Below are positions 6,406 to 11,377 of a stretch of 11,377 nt of DNA, piece by piece. Source of the DNA: Akkermansiaceae bacterium (GTDB taxonomy: Bacteria > Verrucomicrobiota > Verrucomicrobiia > Verrucomicrobiales > Akkermansiaceae); NCBI GenBank assembly GCA_023301335.1, contig JALZVA010000119.1, forward strand, positions 1-11,377. The letters are read 5' to 3'. Position 1 is the stretch's first letter. Each line of letters opens with the position of its first letter. Both the position numbers and the translations under genes were made by a program. Under the pieces are notes generated by a model. The model saw only the letters and a program-made list of their open reading frames with translations. It was not told the DNA's origin and ran no database searches.

Positions 6406-6534
6406 ATGAAAAAAATTATTATCTTATCCATGGCCGCTGTTCTAACGGCTCTTACAGTCTCTTGCTCAAACCCTTCATCGAATAAGAGCCAAGGTTCTCC
6501 GCACTCTTCTGACTCATCAGGTGCTCCTACCTGA
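6406..6534 (+). CDS. Small lipoprotein, 42 residues
   Basis: A short gene encoding MKKIIILSMAAVLTALTVSC followed by SNPSSNKSQG and SPHSSDSSGAPT. The first 19 residues form a lipoprotein signal peptide with two lysines and a hydrophobic core. The lipobox TVSC places the lipidated cysteine at 20, which would leave a mature peptide of only 23 residues, very rich in Ser, Pro, Gly and Asn. The cysteine lies at the same position as in the DUF4349 lipoprotein, and both continue Cys-Ser-Asn. There is no Shine-Dalgarno sequence. It stands alone between the operon and a strong terminator, so it probably has its own transcript. It may be an entericidin-like small envelope peptide or a non-functional leftover; function is unknown. 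Confidence 0.65.
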   Translation: MKKIIILSMAAVLTALTVSCSNPSSNKSQGSPHSSDSSGAPT

Positions 6535-6562
6535 GAAACTAGTTGATAAGCCTAGAGCTTTT

Positions 6563-6589
6563 GTGAGTAAGTTTTACTCACCTTAATTT
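6563..6589 (+). terminator. First 3' hairpin after the small lipoprotein
   Basis: GTGAGTAA (6563-6570) pairs perfectly with TTACTCAC (6574-6581) around a GTT loop, followed by a weak T-containing tail. It lies 28 bases after the stop codon and just before the main terminator. It may be an additional terminator, a processing or stability element, or part of a structured 3' untranslated region. The adjoining sequence also has AACTAGTT (6537-6544) and AAGC/GCTT, smaller self-complementary patches. Confidence 0.4.
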
Positions 6590-6593
6590 TAAT

Positions 6594-6625
6594 AAAAACA
6601 CCGAGCCATTCCGCTCGGTGTTTTT
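6594..6625 (+). terminator. Rho-independent terminator, probably bidirectional
   Basis: AAAAACACCGAGC (6594-6606) pairs perfectly with GCTCGGTGTTTTT (6613-6625) around a six-base loop CATTCC. The A-run on the left and T-run on the right make it usable from either strand. It closes the transcript of the small lipoprotein and separates it from the membrane-protein pair that begins at 6699. Confidence 0.92.
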
Positions 6626-6682
6626 ATTTCATCAAGGATTCACTTCCTTTTCACACAAGCCTCATCAAAACTTCAAGGCAGC

Positions 6683-6706
6683 ATGGTGGACTTCCACCAT
6701 GACTAG
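6683..6706 (+). promoter_or_regulatory. Start-codon hairpin and overlapping mini-ORF before the first membrane protein
   Basis: ATGGTGG (6683-6689) is the exact reverse complement of CCACCAT (6694-6700), with an ACTT loop. The right arm contains the first two bases of the ATG (6699-6701) of the downstream gene. The left arm is itself an ATG, preceded by AAGG at 6675-6678. It opens an out-of-frame seven-codon ORF (MVDFHHD) that stops with TAG at 6704-6706, just beyond the real start. This could limit translation of the membrane protein. It is short enough to be coincidence. Confidence 0.3.
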
Positions 6707-7397
6707 CTCACAAGCATTTGAAATCATTCCAAAAATTTGCCGCTCTGAGCGTTCTATCTTAGAACGCTGGCTAAAGATGGGAACGAGTAAATCCTTGTTA
6801 GAAATTGTCCCTCTACTACTCCTCTCCACTGCCCTCTACGGAGCTAGTCTAGGTGCATGGCACGGGTTGGAGATGGCTTGCTATGTGGCGATTAAATTCC
6901 CCATGGCTATTCTCACCACTCTCTGCTTCACGTCTATTCTCAATGGTATCATCGCAGCTCTCAGTGGATCAGGCATTGGTATCCGACAGAGTATCCAGTT
7001 TCAGCTCACAGGGTTTACCATCCTTGGTATTATTCTTGCCTCTCTCTCGCCTCTTATCTTCTTTCTCTCTCTGAGTGCTCCCGCTCCTTTAGAAGAAGGA
7101 ATGGCTCAAGCCTATCGCATCTTTCTCTCCTCTAATGTTCTCATCATCGCCTTTGCTGGAGTTTACTCACAGCTAGCCCTCTTCAATTACGTGAAAAAGT
7201 TTTCACGCTCTAAATCTACAGCTACTAAAAATTTTATCCTGTGGTTACTCGTCAACCTCTTCGCCGGAGCAGAAGTGACTCACACACTACGCCCCTTCTT
7301 TGGAGCACCTAAGCTTGTGGTTGAGTTTTTAAGAGAGGATATGTTCGAGCGTAACTTCTTCGAGTCCCTTTACCACGTCTTACGATTTATCATCTAA
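6699..7397 (+). CDS. Multi-pass membrane protein with TLRPxxG motif (copy 1)
   Basis: A 232-residue integral membrane protein of unknown function. A charged N-terminus (residues 1-31) is followed by about five hydrophobic segments near 33-53, 64-88, 103-126, 141-165 and 178-195, then the motif THTLRPFFGAP (194-204). A polar, aromatic tail (EFLREDMFERNFFESLYHVL) resembles the C-termini of membrane proteins that databases sometimes label 'actin-binding WH2 domain-containing'. That label is probably misleading for bacteria. The frame is open upstream to a GTG at 6618, but that lies inside the terminator, so ATG 6699 is preferred. The next gene follows after 12 bases and looks like a diverged paralogue, so the two are probably cotranscribed. 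Confidence 0.65.
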   Translation: MTSSQAFEIIPKICRSERSILERWLKMGTSKSLLEIVPLLLLSTALYGASLGAWHGLEMACYVAIKFPMAILTTLCFTSILNGIIAALSGSGIGIRQSIQFQLTGFTILGIILASLSPLIFFLSLSAPAPLEEGMAQAYRIFLSSNVLIIAFAGVYSQLALFNYVKKFSRSKSTATKNFILWLLVNLFAGAEVTHTLRPFFGAPKLVVEFLREDMFERNFFESLYHVLRFII

Positions 7398-7409
7398 CAA
7401 TACCATCCT

Positions 7410-8330
7410 ATGAACCAAGAAAACAAAGCAACAGAAGACAATACGCCAAACCCTCCTGCATCAGAAAAATCTCCAACACAAGAAGCAGACACACAGAAAA
7501 AGGAACACACTGAAAACAGTAAGCCGAAGTCTGATTCCCCTAACAAAACTGAAGAAGATAAACCATCTCCTCCTGACAATACACAGCAAGCAAATCCTCA
7601 GACAAACCCCGTTAAAAAAGAAGCTACAGACATCAAACGAGAACCTACACTCATCAAGGAGCCGATCACTCTCTCCCTTCTTGCTCAGCGCCTTCTCAAA
7701 GAGCCGCTGGATGTCACCCACAGTGTCACACGTAACAGTAAGCTTCCATGGGCAGCCTTACTTAGCTTAACCATCGGTGCCTTTGCCCTCCTTGGTCTTA
7801 TCTTCGGAATGTTCTCTGGAGGCCATCAACTCTGGGCTGCACCAGCAAAGATAGCGGGAGGAATCACCTTTGCCGCAATCATTTGCCTCCCCAGTCTCTT
7901 TATTTTCACCTGCCTTTGTAAAGCAGATGTAAAATTAAAAACTATCATTGCCATATTGACCTGTGCTATCTGTATCGTGTCCCTCTTGCTACTAGGCTTC
8001 ATCCCTATTCTCTGGTTGTTTTCTACCACCAGCGGCTCTGTGGTATTCTTTGGATTTCTCGCACTGTGCACCTGGATCATCTGCCTGAGTATTGGGCTCA
8101 GCTTCATCAACAAATCGATCCGCTACCTCGGTGCTAAGAGCACCTTCCCACTCACTGTATGGTTTCTCATCTTTAGTCTCGTCACCCTGCAGCTCCCTAC
8201 CACTCTACGCCCAATTATTGGAGAGACAGAAGAAGATTTCATTAATCTTAAAGAGAAGAAATTCTTCCTTAATCATTGGACTGATCTCATGTTTAAGGAC
8301 GACTTCGATTCTAGAAATTTTCACCGTTAG
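7410..8330 (+). CDS. Multi-pass membrane protein with TLRPxxG motif and disordered N-terminus (copy 2)
   Basis: A 306-residue membrane protein of unknown function. Residues 1-80 are hydrophilic, rich in Lys, Glu, Pro, Thr, Asn and Gln, with no hydrophobic stretch, and so are predicted disordered and cytoplasmic. The frame's codons here are A-rich, unlike the following part. Five hydrophobic segments follow, near 113-135, 147-169, 177-203, 211-232 and 246-263, then TTLRPIIGETEEDF (264-277) and a charged tail. The order of landmarks matches copy 1: a proline-containing helix 2, 'IPILWLFS' (198-205) versus 'SPLIFFLS', then TLRPxxG. There is no Shine-Dalgarno sequence. It ends 9 bases before the stop of a convergent gene, without a recognisable terminator between them. 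Confidence 0.65.
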   Translation: MNQENKATEDNTPNPPASEKSPTQEADTQKKEHTENSKPKSDSPNKTEEDKPSPPDNTQQANPQTNPVKKEATDIKREPTLIKEPITLSLLAQRLLKEPLDVTHSVTRNSKLPWAALLSLTIGAFALLGLIFGMFSGGHQLWAAPAKIAGGITFAAIICLPSLFIFTCLCKADVKLKTIIAILTCAICIVSLLLLGFIPILWLFSTTSGSVVFFGFLALCTWIICLSIGLSFINKSIRYLGAKSTFPLTVWFLIFSLVTLQLPTTLRPIIGETEEDFINLKEKKFFLNHWTDLMFKDDFDSRNFHR

Positions 8331-8339
8331 AGAATAAAT

Positions 8340-9287
8340 TTAGATCTTTTTTTTCTGAGAACGTAGTAGGCCTGAGAACAATTCCCTGAACACATCTACA
8401 CGTGCCACTTTCACCCCAGCTCGCCATTGAGAAAGCGACGCCCGCTCTATCAGAGTGAGTGTGTCTTCCCCCAACACAGCTGGCAGATACACAGCTATTC
8501 GTGAGAAGCGATGGCGTAAGGAATCTGAGTAAGACACACCTTGCACCATCGCAGCATGGGCTTTTTCCAACCATGGGTCGATCCCCTCTTTCTCTAAAGT
8601 TCGCATCCCAGGGATATAAACTCTCCCTCCTTCAAGATCCTTCGGGGCATCACGTAAAATGTTCACAAGCTGTAAACCTATCCCAAAATCTCTTCCTAAC
8701 ACCTCTAATTCATCTTTATCTAAGAGAGAGAAACTAGGATCATGATGAAACCCCATGCGTGTCCAAAACTCACCTACACAACCTGCAACAGAATAACAAT
8801 AATCCAGTAATTCTCCCTCTGATTCCATCTCTTTCTTATCCACCTCGAAACGCTGTATGTCCATACACTGACCTTGAGCGATCACTTCGGTAACCCAATT
8901 AATCTGCTCTTGCTCCACTGTATCTAATCGCTCCACCTCTTTTACGATCTGAGCCAACTGTTCTAGCAGCTTCCTCTCTCCCACATGGTCCAGCTCCGCA
9001 AGATACTGCGCCCTCACTAGTTTCTCGACCCTGATCAAGTCCTTCTCCATAAATGCGTGCAATGCTTCTAACTTTACTCTTGGGTCAAGCCCTTCGGTGT
9101 CTGCCAAGGTATCTGAAGCTCTGGCGAGGAGGTATGCCAAGCTAACTGAGCTGCACATCCGATCTGGCAGCAAACGCATGCTCAGATAAAACGAGCGGGA
9201 CACGCTTTTTAAAATAGACTCAAGATCGGACACAGCTAAAGCTTGCCGAAGGCCGTAATCAGCATCAAGCTCTTTTCGTTCGTGCAT
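8340..9287 (-). CDS. Squalene/phytoene synthase family protein
   Basis: A head-to-head prenyl transferase joining two prenyl diphosphates, as for squalene or (diapo)phytoene. Numbered from ATG 9287 (315 residues), it shows VSRSFYLSMRLLP (29-41), the first Asp motif in YLLARASDTLADT (52-64; Asp59, Asp63), and YCYSVAGCVGEFW (163-175). The second Asp motif lies in LQLVNILRDAPKDL (205-218; Asp213, Asp217), followed by GRVYIP. All catalytic aspartates are present, so it should be active. No phytoene desaturase or cyclase gene is nearby, so the product cannot be decided; carotenoid, squalene or hopanoid routes are all possible. The start is uncertain. GTG 9314 has AGGGG 8 bases upstream; ATG 9287 touches the hemW start; GTG 9233 gives MSDLESILKSVSRSF, where homology begins. 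It is convergent with the membrane-protein pair. Confidence 0.88.
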   Translation of the reverse strand: MHERKELDADYGLRQALAVSDLESILKSVSRSFYLSMRLLPDRMCSSVSLAYLLARASDTLADTEGLDPRVKLEALHAFMEKDLIRVEKLVRAQYLAELDHVGERKLLEQLAQIVKEVERLDTVEQEQINWVTEVIAQGQCMDIQRFEVDKKEMESEGELLDYCYSVAGCVGEFWTRMGFHHDPSFSLLDKDELEVLGRDFGIGLQLVNILRDAPKDLEGGRVYIPGMRTLEKEGIDPWLEKAHAAMVQGVSYSDSLRHRFSRIAVYLPAVLGEDTLTLIERASLSQWRAGVKVARVDVFRELFSGLLRSQKKKI

Positions 9288-10376
9288 CTCTACTACCACA
9301 TACCCTTTTGTCACCGCATTTGCCCCTATTGCTCATTCTACAAGCATACTCTGGGCAGTACTGACCTCACCGAATTTGTTGACGCTCTCATCAAAGAAAC
9401 CGCGTATTATGTGGATAAGACGGATAACAAGGTAAGTACTCTCTACATGGGAGGAGGCACCCCCTCGATGCTCTCTCCCAAATTACTCGAACGCCTCTTC
9501 AAGGGACTTCACCAAGTTCTCGACCTTAGCGAGGCTCAGGAAATATGCTTCGAGGCAAATCCTGCCACCTTTACGGCAACAAAAGTCCAACTCTTTAAAG
9601 ACCTTGGGATTTCCAGAGTTTCTCTCGGCATCCAATCATTCTCTGATCGAGTTCTCAAGATCCTTGGACGTGAACACACTCGCACTCAAGCTATTGAATC
9701 CGTAGAAATCCTACAAGCGGTGGGTATTCCACAGGTCAACATCGACTTAATGTTCGCAGTCCCTGGACAACCTTTCTCAGAGTGGGAAGATACATTACGT
9801 ACAGCCATCAGTCTCAACCCTCATCACATTTCATCCTATAATCTAACGTACGAAGAAGATACTGAGTTCATTGAAAAACTCACGCGTGGAGAGTTTCAAG
9901 AAAGTGAGGAAAATAATGCTGACTACTTCCGCCTCAGCCATGACTTACTCACTTCAGCTGGCTTCATTCACTATGAAACCTCTAACTATTCAAAACCCGG
10001 CTTTGCCTCTCGTCATAATATGTCCTACTGGAAAGGTAAGGATTATATAGGTATTGGACCAAGTGCTGTTGGCACGCTTCATGGTCAACGCTACCGTAAT
10101 ATACCCGACACAGCGAAGTATCTACAAATGATCCAATCGTTAGGCCATGCCAAGCATGAGATCGAAACTATCGACGCAGAAGCTTACCGATTAGAACGTA
10201 TAGCACTGCTACTCCGCACCCAAGAAGGATTAGATAAAAAATGGCTAAATGAGGAAGGTCTCCAACAAGTAGAACTACTTCAGAACGAAGGTTTAATTAA
10301 GATCACAGGGGAGAATATTCAACTCATCAATGAAGGTCCACTCCTCGTAGATCCTATTGTAGAGCGCCTCATCTAA
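9282..10376 (+). CDS. hemW: HemW: radical SAM heme chaperone (coproporphyrinogen oxidase-like)
   Basis: A 364-residue radical SAM protein. The iron-sulfur motif HIPFCHRICPYCSF (6-19) is CxxxCxxC (Cys10, 14, 17) followed by Ser-Phe. True HemN has CxxxCxxCxC, so this is the HemW type, which binds heme and delivers it to hemoproteins and is not expected to have coproporphyrinogen dehydrogenase activity. GGGTPS (57-62), ANPATFT (92-98), GIQSFSDRVLKILGREH (116-132) and NIDLMFAVPGQ (153-163) complete the core. HNMSYWKGKDYIGIGPSAVG (245-264) holds the family's HNxxYW signature. A C-terminal HemN-type domain follows. GTG 9282 gives MHLYYHIPFC, where relatives start. A TTG at 9243 would add 13 residues and overlap the synthase gene further, so it is disfavoured. 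There is no Shine-Dalgarno sequence, and the promoter would have to lie inside the neighbouring gene. Confidence 0.92.
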   Translation: MHLYYHIPFCHRICPYCSFYKHTLGSTDLTEFVDALIKETAYYVDKTDNKVSTLYMGGGTPSMLSPKLLERLFKGLHQVLDLSEAQEICFEANPATFTATKVQLFKDLGISRVSLGIQSFSDRVLKILGREHTRTQAIESVEILQAVGIPQVNIDLMFAVPGQPFSEWEDTLRTAISLNPHHISSYNLTYEEDTEFIEKLTRGEFQESEENNADYFRLSHDLLTSAGFIHYETSNYSKPGFASRHNMSYWKGKDYIGIGPSAVGTLHGQRYRNIPDTAKYLQMIQSLGHAKHEIETIDAEAYRLERIALLLRTQEGLDKKWLNEEGLQQVELLQNEGLIKITGENIQLINEGPLLVDPIVERLI

Positions 10377-10406
10377 GCCCACTTCGGATCTCTAACAAAT
10401 AAAATA

Positions 10407-11377
10407 CTACCGATGCTTGGCTTTCACCAACTCTTGGAGTGCATCATAATAGGCACGGATATTTTCATCTTCATCAATGGATAGATACTCTTTTAAAGAA
10501 ACCAGAGCATCCTTGAAGTTCTCAAGCTCTACCTGAGCCTTAGCTAACTCTACGTAGAGCTTTAATTGAAAATCTCCTTCTATAAGAAGTGCATTTTCTA
10601 AAATAGGCACAGCTTCCAGAGCTTTTCCTTTCGCAAGTAAGTGGCGACCTAGGAGGTAATGCGAATGTGCATCTGTAGGATCCGTCTTAATAAGCTCTTC
10701 TAAGGCAGCAAGCCCCTTGGACTCTGTATCGGCCTGCAGAATATCTAACTGTGCCTCTAGTCGGGTTAGCTTCACTTTTCCCTCACTCTTAAGCTCTTTC
10801 TCTCCAACCAAGACTAACAACTCTCTGGCAAGCTCATTGAGTCCAAGATCAGCACAGTAAGAAATCGCGTTAAGGAAGATCCTCACCTCCTTAACCTCTT
10901 CTCTTTCCATTACTCGCTTCAGAGTTTCCCCACCCAAGAACACATTCCCTTCTGCTAGATAAAGTGTACCTAACCAAAGTTCATTCTGTGCATCCAACTC
11001 TCCAAGCCTTCTCAGCAGTTCAAGCTTCACTAAGGCATCTTCCTTTCTTTCCAAAGATACAAATAAACTCACAAGCTGTAGCTTCACATCAGCGGAATCA
11101 GGCATGAGTTTTTCTAACTCTTCATACTGCACTAATGCCTCTTTTGTCTTATCTAATTTTTGTAGACAGAATGCTGTCCCTAACTTCCACTCTACCGTAT
11201 CTGGTTGCGTGAGCTGTGCCTTCTGAAAACACAGGAGAGCTGCCTGGTAACGTTCTTTTTGCTGATAGCAATTCCCAAGTAGCCCCAACACAGAGCCGTC
11301 GTTACCCCCTAATCGAACCACCTCTAACAAATGGTCATAGGCTTTTTCTAATGTGTTTTTACGTGCGTAAGCATATG
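10407..11377 (-). CDS. Tetratricopeptide-repeat protein, N-terminus beyond the window
   Basis: The last 322 residues of a TPR protein. The frame stays open to the right edge (the first visible residues are YAYARKNTLEKAYDHLLEVV), so a TTG at 11330 is not the true start. Helical repeats of about 34 residues run through most of the sequence. The clearest have the TPR pattern of Gly/Ala at position 8 and Ala at 20: LGNCYQQKERYQAALLCFQKA, GTAFCLQKLDKTKEALVQYE, YLLGRHLLAKGKALEAVPIL and AKAQVELENFKDALVSLKEY. A less regular middle part (about 120-220) includes LGTLYLAEGNVFLGGETL. It ends KAKHR, with no other domain after the repeats. It presumably acts as a protein-protein interaction scaffold; its partner, signal peptide and location cannot be judged. 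It is convergent with hemW, 30 bases away, with no terminator seen between them. Confidence 0.85.
   Translation of the reverse strand, partial: YAYARKNTLEKAYDHLLEVVRLGGNDGSVLGLLGNCYQQKERYQAALLCFQKAQLTQPDTVEWKLGTAFCLQKLDKTKEALVQYEELEKLMPDSADVKLQLVSLFVSLERKEDALVKLELLRRLGELDAQNELWLGTLYLAEGNVFLGGETLKRVMEREEVKEVRIFLNAISYCADLGLNELARELLVLVGEKELKSEGKVKLTRLEAQLDILQADTESKGLAALEELIKTDPTDAHSHYLLGRHLLAKGKALEAVPILENALLIEGDFQLKLYVELAKAQVELENFKDALVSLKEYLSIDEDENIRAYYDALQELVKAKHR

Noticed and set aside
6618..6698. GTG start at 6618 for the first membrane protein
   Set aside because: The codon lies in the right arm of the 6594-6625 terminator, and the encoded extension has no recognisable feature.
7394..8113. 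Antisense open frames opposite the second membrane protein
   Set aside because: Their Cys/Phe/Ser-rich products are the complement of the Lys/Glu/Pro-rich and hydrophobic coding sequence, and no family is recognisable.
8331..8354. Possible terminator between the convergent membrane-protein and synthase genes
   Set aside because: There is a T-run at 8347-8354 but no GC-containing stem before it, and the run encodes the synthase's lysine-rich C-terminus on the other strand.
9282..10376. HemN, oxygen-independent coproporphyrinogen III dehydrogenase
   Set aside because: The radical SAM motif is CxxxCxxCSF rather than CxxxCxxCxC, and the HNxxYW signature fits HemW.

Overview
The window looks like chromosomal core DNA from a Gram-negative bacterium. 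It encodes lipoproteins with lipoboxes, has a moderate G+C content, and most genes lack an obvious Shine-Dalgarno sequence. The protein repertoire (rplM-rpsI, a tandem Prx-like/TlpA-like redoxin, DinB, NRDE/TANGO2, a fused PlsC-GNAT acyltransferase, and a squalene/phytoene synthase of the 'LQLVNILRD' type) suggests Verrucomicrobiota, perhaps a marine Rubritalea-like lineage. That assignment rests on sequence character alone. No phage, transposon, CRISPR array, tRNA or rRNA is visible.

Layout. At the left edge, minus-strand genes run out of the window: a possible gene start at 1-38, and a DUF4349 lipoprotein at 56-766. Divergent from these is rplM-rpsI (1005-1853). It is preceded by a leader with two hairpins, one of which buries an AGGA sequence, and it is closed by a strong terminator. 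A secreted double-thioredoxin-fold protein follows (1971-3155). Next is a tight three-gene operon (3334-6331) of a DinB-fold protein, an NRDE/TANGO2-like protein and a 578-residue double acyltransferase resembling ornithine/glycine-lipid synthases; the last two overlap by ATGA. A 42-codon lipoprotein gene (6406-6534) then sits in front of hairpins and a textbook terminator.

From 6699 to 8330 two tandem multi-pass membrane proteins occur. They appear to be diverged paralogues of an uncharacterised family with a C-terminal TLRPxxG motif, and the second carries an 80-residue charged, disordered N-terminus. Convergent with them is a squalene/phytoene synthase family gene (8340-9287, minus). Its start region lies back to back with hemW (9282-10376, plus), and the two most likely start codons are adjacent as GTGCAT. 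A TPR protein (minus, from 10407) runs off the right edge.

How the genes fit together. rplM-rpsI is a ribosomal protein operon, probably with RNA-level control. The DinB-NRDE-acyltransferase operon is the best candidate for a poorly described system: it couples a TANGO2-family protein of unclear role to membrane aminolipid synthesis. The two TLRPxxG membrane proteins are a second unexplained unit. The squalene/phytoene synthase points to carotenoid, squalene or hopanoid precursors, and HemW to heme or radical-SAM enzyme maturation.
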